Source: Actinomyces sp. S6-Spd3
GTDB lineage: Bacteria; Actinomycetota; Actinomycetes; Actinomycetales; Actinomycetaceae
Reading direction: 5' to 3'
DNA: 64,000 nt
Assembly: GCF_000758755.1 (NCBI RefSeq)
Contig: NZ_JRMV01000276.1
Coordinates: 119,910-183,909, forward strand
Shown: one piece after another, positions 17,231 through 25,738 of the stretch
Numbering within the stretch: the first letter of the stretch is position 1
Layout of the letters: every line of letters starts with the position of its first letter
The notes under the pieces: model-generated
What the model saw: only the letters and a program-made list of their open reading frames with translations
What the model was told of the DNA's origin: nothing
Databases searched by the model: none
Made by a program: the position numbers and the translations under genes

Positions 17231-18154
17231 GTGTCACAACCACACTCACCCGCCCTAGAAGCTCAGGGAATCCACAAGAGCTACGGCACCCACAAAGTTC
17301 TGCGCGGAGTCGACCTTCGCGTCGAACCAGGGCAAATCCTTGGACTGCTCGGACGAAATGGCGCCGGAAAATCGACGCTCATCACCATTTTGTGCGGGCT
17401 GAAGCGAGCAGACGCCGGCAGCGTTCGCATCTGCGGAAAGAATCCTGCAGCGCACAACATTGGCCAGCTGCTCGGATATGCGCCACAGGAACTCGGCATC
17501 TACCCCGACCTGAGCGTCGCCCAAAATCTCACCGCTTTCGGGGAGCTACACGGGCTTGGCCGCCGCGAAGCCGTCGTGCGCGCCGGCGAGGTCATGGACC
17601 TGCTTGGCCTGAGTGAAAAACGAGGCCAACGCGCCTCGCATCTCTCGGGTGGCCAGCAGCGCAGGCTCCACGCGGGAATGGCGATCATGCACAGGCCTCG
17701 ACTGATCTTCATGGACGAGCCCACGGTTGGGGCAGATGTTGAAGCGCGCAGCCAGATCCTGAGCGCGGTCCGTCAACTGGCCGAAGAAGGCGCAGCCGTC
17801 GTCTACACCTCGCACTACCTCGCGGAGTTCGAGGAGCTTGGCTCTGACATCGCAATCCTGAGCGAGGGGCGAATCGTTGCCCGCGGAAGCCTTGAGGAGA
17901 TCATTTCCGCCCACGGCAGCGCCGAGGTCACGCTTACCTTCGACCGCACCGTCACCCCGCTCGAGGGCTGGAGCGCCGACGGCAACGTACTGCGCCACAG
18001 CGGGGACGAGGCCGACCCGGGCGCACGTATCGGCGAAGTTTTGGCCTCGCCAGCCCTGGCGGGAGCACGCCTTGTCGATGTAAAGATCGACCAACCGAGC
18101 CTGCACAACGCATACCTGCACATCATCGAGGAGAGTGACCATGTCGCAGCTTAA
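17231..18154 (+). CDS. ABC exporter ATP-binding protein
   Basis: A 307-residue DrrA-type ATPase. Walker A is GRNGAGKST (residues 41-49), the Q-loop is in YAPQELG, the signature is LSGGQQRRL, Walker B is LIFMDEPTVG and the H-loop is YTSHY. A C-terminal ~80-residue extension is usual for the family. GTG 17231 has GGGAG at a better distance than ATG 17225; either is possible. It pairs with the ABC-2 permease that overlaps its 3' end, forming an exporter for a drug or lipid-like molecule. Regulation by the adjacent TetR is likely through the two upstream operators. Confidence 0.9.
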   Translation: MSQPHSPALEAQGIHKSYGTHKVLRGVDLRVEPGQILGLLGRNGAGKSTLITILCGLKRADAGSVRICGKNPAAHNIGQLLGYAPQELGIYPDLSVAQNLTAFGELHGLGRREAVVRAGEVMDLLGLSEKRGQRASHLSGGQQRRLHAGMAIMHRPRLIFMDEPTVGADVEARSQILSAVRQLAEEGAAVVYTSHYLAEFEELGSDIAILSEGRIVARGSLEEIISAHGSAEVTLTFDRTVTPLEGWSADGNVLRHSGDEADPGARIGEVLASPALAGARLVDVKIDQPSLHNAYLHIIEESDHVAA

Positions 18155-18902
18155 GCAGCTGTGGGCGATGACCCGCTTGAATATCCGCCTCCAACTCACC
18201 GACCCGGCACCGACGCTCATCCTGACGGTGATCCCGCTCGTCTTGATTCCTTTCATGATGCCGGCGTTTAAATCAATGCTCCTGGCCGACGGATACACGG
18301 GAGCCACCGGCGCCGAACAGGCGGTTCCCTCGATGGCGATTCTCTTTTCTTTCCTCGCCGTCCAGAACATCATTGGCTCGTTTTTCAACGAGCATTCCTG
18401 GGGAACGTGGGAGCGCCTCGAGGCCTCTCCGACCTCGCGCGCATCCATCCTGACCGGTAAGGCGTTGGTTGCCTACATTATGCAGACCGTGCAGATCACG
18501 GTCGTGCTCGTGCTCGGTGCAGCGATTTTCGGGTATCGCCCGAAGGGCTCTTTACTTGCATTGATGGCGGTACTGCTGAGTTTTTCGGCGGTCCTATCGG
18601 CCCTGGGTGTTGCAATTGCCCTGTGGTCGCACAGTCGCGATGCCGCTCTGTCCATGTCGAACATCGTGGGCATGCTCGCCGCAGGAATCGGCGGAGCATT
18701 CTGCACAGTTTCATCTTTCCCCGACTGGGCTCAACACGCTGCACGCCTCTCCCCTGCATACTGGGCCAACGCCGCAATCAACAAGGTGAGTTTGGATGGT
18801 CTTGGATTCGCTGATATCGCCCCACAAATCGGCGCACTGTTGGGATTCTTCGCCGCGTTCGCCGCGCTTGCACTGATAAAGTTTCGTTATCACAAGGAGT
18901 AA
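18141..18902 (+). CDS. ABC-2 type permease
   Basis: A 253-residue integral membrane protein with six hydrophobic segments and ABC-2 architecture, including the conserved central ERLEASPTSRASILTGKAL coupling-helix region. GAGGAG at 18127 supports ATG 18141, which overlaps the ATPase gene by 14 bp. With the ATPase it forms a two-component exporter. The substrate is unknown. Confidence 0.88.
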   Translation: MSQLKQLWAMTRLNIRLQLTDPAPTLILTVIPLVLIPFMMPAFKSMLLADGYTGATGAEQAVPSMAILFSFLAVQNIIGSFFNEHSWGTWERLEASPTSRASILTGKALVAYIMQTVQITVVLVLGAAIFGYRPKGSLLALMAVLLSFSAVLSALGVAIALWSHSRDAALSMSNIVGMLAAGIGGAFCTVSSFPDWAQHAARLSPAYWANAAINKVSLDGLGFADIAPQIGALLGFFAAFAALALIKFRYHKE

Positions 18903-18922
18903 TCCACCCGAGCGGAGAGTCC

Positions 18923-19663
18923 ATGCCATCATCAAAGCCACGCGCGCTATCGCGAGACATCATTTTGTCTGCTGCGCTCGAATTGGTTGATGAGGAGGGG
19001 CTCTCCGCCCTATCTCTGCGGTCTTTGGGAAAGCGCTTAGGCGTCTCCCAGGCCGCGTTTTATCGCCATATTCCCGACAAAGCTGCTCTGTTGGAGGGCA
19101 TTTCGGAACAGGTTTGGCGTCTGACTTTCGACTCATTTTTGGCTCGCGTTGAGGGCGGGAAAGTGGACGTGCCGGAGCACTCTGAGTCCACAGCTTCACA
19201 CGAGGCGACGCCCGCCGCGCCAGGAGCACCCCAGGCCACCTCGGCCTCGCCACTGCTGGCCTACATGCGCGAGTACGCACACTGCCTGGCCGCCACACTT
19301 CGCGCGCATCCGGGCACGGTCATGTTGCTGCTCACGCACCCGATGTCGACTCCCGAGCAGCTCTCTCAGCTGGCGCGTGTGTTCGTGGCGCTCGCCCGGC
19401 GAGGTTTTACTCCAAACGCAGACATGCTCGGTCTGGTCAACGCCGTGTCGATCTATACGACGGCTTTCGTTGCCGCCGAGGTCGTCCCGCCCGTGGGCGG
19501 CACCACTGAGCAGCCTGTCGATTTGCAGGCCGCGAGCGCCGCATTGAGCCCGGAGGACGCGCAGGCACTGCGACCACTCATCCAGGATCTCCTTGAGGAT
19601 CGCTACGATTTTGTCACCCAGTTTGAGCGAGGCCTCGAGGCCATCCTGCGCGGGTGGAACTGA
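18923..19663 (+). CDS. TetR-family repressor of the ABC exporter
   Basis: A 246-residue regulator with an N-terminal TetR helix-turn-helix: residues 7-60 include LSLRSLGKRLGVSQAAFYRHIPDKAALL. The longer C-terminal part resembles the tetracycline-repressor-like ligand domain. A variable Ala/Pro/Ser-rich stretch sits at about 85-110. It follows the permease by 20 bp, so it is the third gene of the operon. The two 15-bp palindromes at 17168-17214 are its likely targets. Confidence 0.88.
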   Translation: MPSSKPRALSRDIILSAALELVDEEGLSALSLRSLGKRLGVSQAAFYRHIPDKAALLEGISEQVWRLTFDSFLARVEGGKVDVPEHSESTASHEATPAAPGAPQATSASPLLAYMREYAHCLAATLRAHPGTVMLLLTHPMSTPEQLSQLARVFVALARRGFTPNADMLGLVNAVSIYTTAFVAAEVVPPVGGTTEQPVDLQAASAALSPEDAQALRPLIQDLLEDRYDFVTQFERGLEAILRGWN

Positions 19664-19709
19664 GAGCGTCAGTGAGTGGCGCAGCTCCTGTCGCAGCGCC
19701 GATTAACAG

Positions 19710-19817
19710 CAGTAGGCCGGATCGACACTATTAGGCGCGATTGACACCACTTGGAGGCATCGCATACCCCAAAAACCGCATATCCAAAGCTCCAACCGGT
19801 GTCAATGCCTCCAAACG
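19710..19817 (+). repeat. 108-bp dispersed repeat, copy 2
   Basis: Partner of 17002-17109, same orientation and length. In this copy TTGACACC (19741) and GGTGTCAA pair, and TTGGAGGCAT (from 19751) is complementary to ATGCCTCCAA at its end. The exporter-repressor operon thus sits between two copies. A tandem of GGCCCACTMG units follows at about 19869-19898. Confidence 0.85.
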
Positions 19818-19925
19818 GCGCCAATGAGTCTGGGGAATAGCGCAGTTCAAGTAAGAAAGCTTCTGCTCAGGCCCACTAGGCCCACTCGGCCCACTAGGCC
19901 CCAGCATCTGCCACCAGGGCAGGTT

Positions 19926-21089
19926 CTACAAGTAGGGAATCTCCTCAACCTCGCGGACAATCCGCTCAGTTCCGCCCAATTCCGACAGCTCGTCGCGCAG
20001 CCTCGAAAGCCCACCACTCGGGGCCACTTCATTAACGAGGCGTAGCGCGGCCTCGGCAATGAGAGCGGGCTTGGGTGCGCGCACGCTCAAGCCACAGCGC
20101 GTGCGCTCGACGGCCTCGGCGTTGAATTGGCGCTCAAACACGCGCCCAGGTACGACGACTTGGGGGACTTCATAAGCCAGCGCGTCCATCATCGAGTTTT
20201 GCCCGCCATGATGGACCATGACGCGGGCGCGAGGGAGGAGCTCGGCAAAGTTGAGGCGAGGCGCGCAATGCACCTCGCGGCCAGCTGCGGCGTAGACCGC
20301 TTCGGGCACACCTGCGACGTACACATCGCAGCCAAGCACGCTCGAGAGCTGCCGGCCCACTCGCACGGCAACTCCCGCGGGGACACTGCCCGAACCGAGG
20401 TAGACCACCGCGCAATCACGATCGGTGCTGCGAGCATCCAGATTCGGCATATCGCCAAGAAAACCGCAGTAGATCGCCCGCTCCCCCGCCTCCGGTTCCA
20501 GCGCGGGACAGCTCGGGATGAAACGCCGTTTCATCCCCTTAAGGATGGTCAGGGACGAGGCCGGGGCGGGCATGCCCATCTCGCGCAGTAGGCGTCGAAT
20601 TCCCGCTGATTTTCGCGGGTTTGAGGCGTAGGCGGCGGTCGTCGGCTGCGAGCCACTGCCCACGCATGGGATTCCCTCGGCGCGGGCGGCGATCACCGCA
20701 GCCAAGTTGAATTCCGAGTAGACAACGTCAGGGCACCAAGTGCGCATGAATTCGCGCAGCTTCTCAACGGCCACGCAGCTGTAGCGGTAGTCCAATGAGC
20801 CCGTTAACCACAGCACTTCTTCGAAACTATGAACGGGCTTGCGTCCCATCAGTCCCAGGCGCGAGGCCAGCGGAAAGGTGTGACGGGCGATGGCCTCGGG
20901 AAGACCAAGGGGTGAGGGAACGGGAATTTCACATGTCGGAGCGACGGGATCGACGCAGTTTCCGTCGTCTCCCCATGCGAGCGCGACCTCGTGTCCACGG
21001 CTGAGGAAAGCGCGGGCGATCTGTTGCGCACGCGACCATGGGCCGCCCATCTGCGAGCGGGCCAACATGGGAACGACAAGGATTTTCAC
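19926..21089 (-). CDS. Glycosyltransferase, GT-B fold (GT1-like)
   Basis: A 387-residue glycosyltransferase with two Rossmann domains. The N-terminus ILVVPMLARSQMGGPWSRAQQIARAF is the acceptor-side fold. The C-terminal HHGGQNSMMDALAYEVPQVVVPG is the nucleotide-sugar signature of UDP/dTDP-dependent GT1 enzymes. No secretion signal; it acts in the cytoplasm. The product is unknown. It ends next to an HxlR gene on the same strand (9 bp gap), but a shared function is not evident. Confidence 0.85.
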   Translation of the reverse strand: MKILVVPMLARSQMGGPWSRAQQIARAFLSRGHEVALAWGDDGNCVDPVAPTCEIPVPSPLGLPEAIARHTFPLASRLGLMGRKPVHSFEEVLWLTGSLDYRYSCVAVEKLREFMRTWCPDVVYSEFNLAAVIAARAEGIPCVGSGSQPTTAAYASNPRKSAGIRRLLREMGMPAPASSLTILKGMKRRFIPSCPALEPEAGERAIYCGFLGDMPNLDARSTDRDCAVVYLGSGSVPAGVAVRVGRQLSSVLGCDVYVAGVPEAVYAAAGREVHCAPRLNFAELLPRARVMVHHGGQNSMMDALAYEVPQVVVPGRVFERQFNAEAVERTRCGLSVRAPKPALIAEAALRLVNEVAPSGGLSRLRDELSELGGTERIVREVEEIPYL

Positions 21090-21098
21090 GGTTTAAGG

Positions 21099-21449
21099 CT
21101 ACGCTCGACGCGGAAGAGCACCCAACTGCTGCTTATAGTTTTCACCCCACACGCGCATGGCCTCGAGGACGGGCTGCAGGCTGTGGCCCAGCTCGGTGAG
21201 CGAGTACTCGACGCGAGGCGGGACCTCGGCAAAAACCTCACGGTGGACAATGCCGGCGTCCTCCATGGTGCGCAGATTCGTCGTCAAGACCTTTTGTGAA
21301 ATCGAGCCGATCGAGCGCTGGAGTTCTTTGAAACGCATGGTTCCCTTACCGCTCAGATCTCGCAAGATCAATACCTGCCATTTGTTCCCAATCAGGGTCA
21401 AAGTCGTCTCAACTGGGCATGGCGGCAAGTTCTCAAGCCGTGAATTCAT
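21099..21449 (-). CDS. HxlR-family winged-helix regulator
   Basis: A 116-residue regulator of the HxlR/YodB/QorR family, often redox or electrophile sensing. The N-terminal CPVETTLTLIGNKWQVLILRDLSGKGTMRFKELQR is diagnostic, and Cys11 is at the conserved redox position. The wing is REVFAEVPPRVEYSLTELG. It is divergent from the oxidoreductase at 21609, the usual arrangement for a repressor and its target. A palindromic TAGGTACCTA at 21495-21504 lies between them. Confidence 0.92.
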   Translation of the reverse strand: MNSRLENLPPCPVETTLTLIGNKWQVLILRDLSGKGTMRFKELQRSIGSISQKVLTTNLRTMEDAGIVHREVFAEVPPRVEYSLTELGHSLQPVLEAMRVWGENYKQQLGALPRRA

Positions 21450-21494
21450 TATCTTCTCCTTTTATCTTCGCAGGTCAGCGACAATAGTCACTTT

Positions 21495-21523
21495 TAGGTA
21501 CCTATAGCATAAAATAGTGCCTA
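21495..21523. promoter_or_regulatory. Probable HxlR operator
   Basis: TAGGTACCTA at 21495-21504 is a perfect 10-bp palindrome, and TAGTGCCTA at 21515-21523 is an imperfect second copy 20 bp on. They lie 46 bp upstream of the HxlR start and 86 bp upstream of the oxidoreductase start, so could control both. Confidence 0.5.
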
Positions 21524-21608
21524 CTTCCGAATTGCTTGCATTAATTCTACGCTGTCACACGTACAAAAACAGAGTGATTTACTCGCACAAATAATCGAAG
21601 GAAAACTC

Positions 21609-22244
21609 ATGGCTCAGTCAATCGCAGTCGTCGCAGCAAACGGAAAAGCCGGACAGCTCATCGTCAAGGAAGCACTGGAACGCGGACACGATGTGACCGT
21701 CTTTGTCCGCTCTGAAAACAGGAGTCCCGCCCAGAATGCCGTCATCAAGGACATCATGGAGCTCAGCGCTCAGGACCTTGAGGGCTTTGACGCGGTTGTT
21801 GACGCTTTCGGCGCCTGGACACCGGAAACCCTCCCTCAGCATTCAACGACTCTGGCTCACCTGAGCGATATCCTCTCCGGCAGCAACACTCGCCTTTTGG
21901 TCGTCGGCGGAGCTGGCAGCCTGTACGTGAACCCCGCGCACACGCTGACGGTCGCTCAGACCCCTGATTTCCCCGAGGCCTTTAAGCCTCTTGCCCTTGC
22001 GATGGCCGAGGCCCTCGCCGAGCTTCGCGAGCGCAAGGACGTCCGCTGGACCTACATTTCGCCCGCTTGCAATTTCCAGGCCGATGGTGAGCGCACCGGC
22101 GAGTACATTCTTGGCGGCGAGGAACTCACGCTGAACGACCGCGGAGAATCCATCATTTCCTACGCTGACTTTGCCGTGGCTATGCTCGACGAAATCGAGT
22201 CCGGCAACCATGTGGGCCAGCGCATCAGCGTTGTCCGTAAGTAA
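21609..22244 (+). CDS. NAD(P)-binding NmrA/SDR-like oxidoreductase
   Basis: A 211-residue atypical short-chain dehydrogenase of the YwnB/NmrA type. The nucleotide motif reads VVAANGKAGQLIVKEALERGH, an altered GxxGxxG. The segment LLVVGGAGSLYV is typical of the family, and the catalytic Tyr-x3-Lys is not in its usual form. It is divergent from an HxlR repressor, suggesting a quinone- or aldehyde-stress response. Substrate unknown. Confidence 0.85.
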   Translation: MAQSIAVVAANGKAGQLIVKEALERGHDVTVFVRSENRSPAQNAVIKDIMELSAQDLEGFDAVVDAFGAWTPETLPQHSTTLAHLSDILSGSNTRLLVVGGAGSLYVNPAHTLTVAQTPDFPEAFKPLALAMAEALAELRERKDVRWTYISPACNFQADGERTGEYILGGEELTLNDRGESIISYADFAVAMLDEIESGNHVGQRISVVRK

Positions 22245-22328
22245 GGGGTGCACCTAGCACTCACAATCGGGCATGCATTTGAAGCAGCCCCAATCCATTA
22301 CACGATCGGAAAACCCGTAGGAGTTCCT

Positions 22329-23234
22329 ATGAACCAGACAATGAACGCCGAGATTTCGCGCCTTGTAGATGCGATCAGCGCAGCGGATGCCGTCATGGTC
22401 GGCGCGGGCTCAGGTCTGTCAGCGGCCGCAGGTTTCACCTACAGTGGCAAACGCTTCCAGGCATACTTCGCGGATTTCATTGAGACCTACGGGTTTTCCG
22501 ACATGTACTCGGCCGGTTTTTATCCATTCAAAACCTTGGAAGAACAGTGGGCGTATTGGAGTCGCCACATCTGGTACAACCGCTATGTTGAGGCTCCTAA
22601 AGACACCTATGACAATCTCCTTCAACTGCTCACAGGCAAGGATTTCTTCGTCCTCACAACGAATGTTGACCACCGCTTCCAGCTCGCAGGATTCCCCAAG
22701 GAACGTCTGTTCTACACCCAGGGCGACTACGGCCTGTGGCAGTGCAGCATTCCTTGTCACGACTCGACCTATGACAATTTTGAGATCGTGGCGCGCATGA
22801 TTAAGGAGCAGCATGACATGCGAGTCCCCAGCGAGCTTGTCCCCTACTGTCCGAGGTGTGGCGAGCCTATGAGCATGAATCTGCGCGCTGATGCGACTTT
22901 CGTTGAGGATGCGGGATGGCATCAGGCTGCCCACCGGTACCAAGATTTTCTCGAGGCCCACGCGGGCGGCGATATCGTCTTCCTTGAGCTTGGTGTTGGC
23001 GCAAATACCCCGGGAATTATCAAGTACCCGTTCTGGAATCACACCTACACCAACGCCTCGGCAACGTACGCTTGCGTGAACTTTGACTACGCGCAGGCCC
23101 CTGTCGAGATCCGCGATCGCTCGATCCTCATCGATGGGGATATCCACGAGGCGCTCACCCTGGCCTTGCAAGCGCGGGCGATCTGCTGCGCGCCCACACT
23201 CCGACCAGGGATGGTCCACCACGAACACCGATAA
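22329..23234 (+). CDS. Macrodomain-type sirtuin (SirTM, class M)
   Basis: A 301-residue sirtuin of class M, whose studied members are protein ADP-ribosyltransferases rather than deacylases. The NAD motif GAGSGLSAAAGFTYSGKRF (25-43) and YGFSDMYSAGFYPF are typical. TTNVD is at 110-114. The position of the classical catalytic His is Gln131 in TQGDYGLWQC, as known for this class. Zinc cysteines are C139, C143, C174 and C177. The start at 22329 follows TAGGAG. The partner macrodomain gene is 1.7 kb away (24912), separated by two acetyltransferase genes on the opposite strand. Confidence 0.9.
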   Translation: MNQTMNAEISRLVDAISAADAVMVGAGSGLSAAAGFTYSGKRFQAYFADFIETYGFSDMYSAGFYPFKTLEEQWAYWSRHIWYNRYVEAPKDTYDNLLQLLTGKDFFVLTTNVDHRFQLAGFPKERLFYTQGDYGLWQCSIPCHDSTYDNFEIVARMIKEQHDMRVPSELVPYCPRCGEPMSMNLRADATFVEDAGWHQAAHRYQDFLEAHAGGDIVFLELGVGANTPGIIKYPFWNHTYTNASATYACVNFDYAQAPVEIRDRSILIDGDIHEALTLALQARAICCAPTLRPGMVHHEHR

Positions 23235-23265
23235 CGTCGAGGACGTCGACTGAGTGGCTACACCA

Positions 23266-23844
23266 CTAGCGGCCCAGGCGCTTGACGAAGCGGAACATGT
23301 AGTCAGCCTCGCCCATCGGCTCACCCACTCCGCGGAGATGCGAGGTGTCGGGGTGATGTTCGTTGAAGAACTCGACGATGTGGAAGCCGCACTTGTTGAC
23401 GTAGAAGTGGATGTTGCGCACCTCGAAATAGGGCGTCACCAGGGTCCATTCCCTCACCTGCGGGTGGGCGGCCTCGATGGCGAACCAGGCGCGCGTCCCC
23501 ACTCCCCTGGAATGAACCGAGGCCTTCATTGCGAAAAGGAGAACCTCGCCTCGATGCCCGACGACGGTGAGGATCACGTTGCCCACGACTTCGCCGTCCT
23601 CAAGGATGCGATAGGCGAGCGCTCCCGGCGCATTCAGGGACTCCTCAATGTCGGACAGTGGGAGAATCGGCTGCGCCGTTGCACTGCCCTCGCTGGGACC
23701 AGCCGGAGGCTGCTCACGCGCGGCGAGACGCTCCCCCACGAAGGATCCCTGCGGGTTGCCCTGGAAGTGCTCGAAAGATTCCTGAAAGTCCGAGATCAGC
23801 GCAGGACGCTCGGTGACAGTCAGGGGCACAAGCATAATCGTCAT
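23266..23844 (-). CDS. GNAT-family N-acetyltransferase (1)
   Basis: A 192-residue GNAT protein. The first half is variable, with a Pro/Ala-rich segment, and the catalytic domain covers about 85-190. The acetyl-CoA motif A region is LFAMKASVHSRGVGTRAWFAIE. The C-terminus has the FYVNKCGFHIVEFFNEHHP strand-loop typical of the fold. Acceptor unknown. It lies between the sirtuin and macrodomain genes, on the opposite strand. Confidence 0.8.
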   Translation of the reverse strand: MTIMLVPLTVTERPALISDFQESFEHFQGNPQGSFVGERLAAREQPPAGPSEGSATAQPILPLSDIEESLNAPGALAYRILEDGEVVGNVILTVVGHRGEVLLFAMKASVHSRGVGTRAWFAIEAAHPQVREWTLVTPYFEVRNIHFYVNKCGFHIVEFFNEHHPDTSHLRGVGEPMGEADYMFRFVKRLGR

Positions 23845-24071
23845 GGGCTCATCGTATCTGTGAACAGCTGCAAATCTGACAGCAGGGGTCTCTTTCCTCA
23901 GCGTCCTGGAGATGGACCCAACGACGCGAGCCCCCGAGAGCCAAAGGGGTACACATGGAACGCCTGTTCGCCATGCACATCATCAAGGTGCCCCCACTCG
24001 TTTCGACTAAAGGAACTGGGGTTTTAGGCTCCTCAAGCTAGACACGTAACCGCCAGCTACACTCCGGGGCG

Positions 24072-24617
24072 CTACAACTCCAGCCTCATGTACACGAGCT
24101 CCTGGTATCCCGCAGACGCGGACTTGTAGCCCCGGGGGTTGCGCCCAAATTCCACGAATCCCGCGCGCCGATACAGAGACACTGCCCGCTCGTTATCCGC
24201 CACCACTTCGAGTTCGAGCTGGGTGTAGCCCGCCTTCCGAGCACAGTCAATGCTCGCGTCCATCAGCACCCGACCGATCCCCATCCCCCAGTACTCCTTG
24301 AGGATGCTGATCCCAAAACGCGCCCGGTGCGCGACCTTGCGCCGACTGCGCACTGCTGAAACTCCTGCGCTTCCAACGATCCGCCCGTCGATGACGGCGA
24401 CGAGTTCGACCTCGTTGCTACTGCGCTCTGTCTCTTCTAGGGAGCGGGCCTCTTGTTCATCGTCGATGTTCTGCTCATCCGGGTAGGACAGCAGATAGTC
24501 GGTCTCCACATGCGTGCGTTGCGTGGTCTCACGCAGCGCGCGAGCGTCCGAGGCGACGGCATTCCTCACCAGGAGTTCTTCCCCGCCCTCCAACACCACA
24601 GTCTTGGCGTACCTCAT
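24072..24617 (-). CDS. GNAT-family N-acetyltransferase (2)
   Basis: A 181-residue acetyltransferase. The acetyl-CoA-binding motif is FGISILKEYWGMGIGRVLMDASIDCARKAG, followed by the canonical LELEVVADNERAVSLYRRAGF. AAGGAG seven bases upstream sets ATG 24617. It resembles RimI/YjcK-type acetyltransferases; the acceptor is unknown. No sequence relation to the other GNAT gene beyond the fold. Confidence 0.88.
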   Translation of the reverse strand: MRYAKTVVLEGGEELLVRNAVASDARALRETTQRTHVETDYLLSYPDEQNIDDEQEARSLEETERSSNEVELVAVIDGRIVGSAGVSAVRSRRKVAHRARFGISILKEYWGMGIGRVLMDASIDCARKAGYTQLELEVVADNERAVSLYRRAGFVEFGRNPRGYKSASAGYQELVYMRLEL

Positions 24618-24911
24618 TGTCGGACTCCTTGTCTGCCTGGAATTCAGCCCCAATTCTCATCGCTCAATGTAGCAATAGGAACGCACAAGTAACACGCACG
24701 AACGAGTCAGTGAGAAGCTGGGCGCCCTCCGCTGACTGATTACCGCCAATTTATACCGCCGCTGGCGGTAATCGGACGATGCTGATGGCTGTCAAGGCGT
24801 AAAACCCATACGCTATCCGGGTTTATGTACATGCTGCTGAAACAGCGTTAGCCTATCACCGACGTGGATTTACACTGTTGTCACCCCTCGTCTTTTGGGA
24901 AAGGAATGCTT
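24618..24911 (+). promoter_or_regulatory. Intergenic control region of the macrodomain gene
   Basis: This 294-bp gap has no gene. GATTACCGCC at 24738-24747 and GGCGGTAATC at 24764-24773 form a perfect inverted repeat around a 16-bp spacer containing a third TACCGCC. A second inverted repeat AAACCC/GGGTTT spans 24802-24825. Either could be an operator for the macrodomain gene; no regulator is identified. Confidence 0.5.
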
Positions 24912-25700
24912 ATGTGGCCCAGCCGGATGCTTGAGTTGTTAACCCCACTGATTGCGGGACTGTGCGAGGAGCGCGGTATCGACGTGCCCGCACCGACGAG
25001 TGTCGATGAGATGTGGGAGCAGTTCCGCGCGCTGGTCAATACGCGCCCGCCCATGCCTGCCTCGCCGCAGTGGCTGGCTTTGCAGGATCAGTTGCTCAGT
25101 GAGTTGATTGCCGGGGATGGCGTTGTTTCCATTGACGAGGCCGAGGTCGCGCCCCTGCACCCGAACATTCGCTTGTGGCGCGGTGACATTACGAGGCTCG
25201 CAGCGGATGCGATTGTGAACGCGGCGAACTCACAGATGCTGGGGTGTTGGGAGCCCGGGCATGCGTGTATTGACAATGCGATTCATACTTTCGCGGGCGT
25301 CCAGTTACGCTTGGAGTGCGCGCAGCTCATGGAGGAGCAGGGACACGAGGAGCCAACGGGCAGGGCGAAGATTACGGGCGCGTATAACCTGCCTTCGCAG
25401 CGCGTCATTCACACGGTCGGGCCGATTGTGCCCGCCGGCGAGGACGCTGACATGCATCGTTTCGAGCTGATGAGCTCGTACCTGAATTGCCTGGATTTGG
25501 CGCAGGAGAGCGGCATGGGTTCGCTTGCCTTCTGTTGTATTTCGACGGGCGTTTTTGGCTACCCGAAGCAGGCCGCTGCCGAGGTCGCGGTGGACGTGGT
25601 CAATCAGTGGCTCACCGCGACCCAGTCCCCCATGGTCGTTGTCTTTGATGTGTTCTCGGATGAGGACGAGGCGATTTATCGAGGGCTTTTGGGGTTCTAG
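24912..25700 (+). CDS. Zinc-containing macrodomain protein (SirTM partner)
   Basis: A 262-residue protein whose C-terminal ~170 residues are a macrodomain that binds or hydrolyses ADP-ribose. It belongs to the zinc subfamily linked to SirTM: GDITRLAADAIVNAANSQML is followed by GCWEPGHACIDNAIHTFAG, in which Cys112, His117 and Cys119 match the zinc ligands. The ~85-residue helical N-terminus is usual for this group. ATG 24912 is preferred over 24906 because AAGGA is 6 bp upstream. It likely removes the ADP-ribose added by the sirtuin. The uncharacterised gene at 25739 follows by 38 bp. Confidence 0.9.
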   Translation: MWPSRMLELLTPLIAGLCEERGIDVPAPTSVDEMWEQFRALVNTRPPMPASPQWLALQDQLLSELIAGDGVVSIDEAEVAPLHPNIRLWRGDITRLAADAIVNAANSQMLGCWEPGHACIDNAIHTFAGVQLRLECAQLMEEQGHEEPTGRAKITGAYNLPSQRVIHTVGPIVPAGEDADMHRFELMSSYLNCLDLAQESGMGSLAFCCISTGVFGYPKQAAAEVAVDVVNQWLTATQSPMVVVFDVFSDEDEAIYRGLLGF

Positions 25701-25738
25701 GTTTTAGCACTCCGGGCACTTCGAAGGGCGGGGCAAGC

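Noticed and set aside
23845..24071. 28-codon frame between the two acetyltransferase genes
   Set aside because: No RBS or homology; the gap holds nothing I can support.
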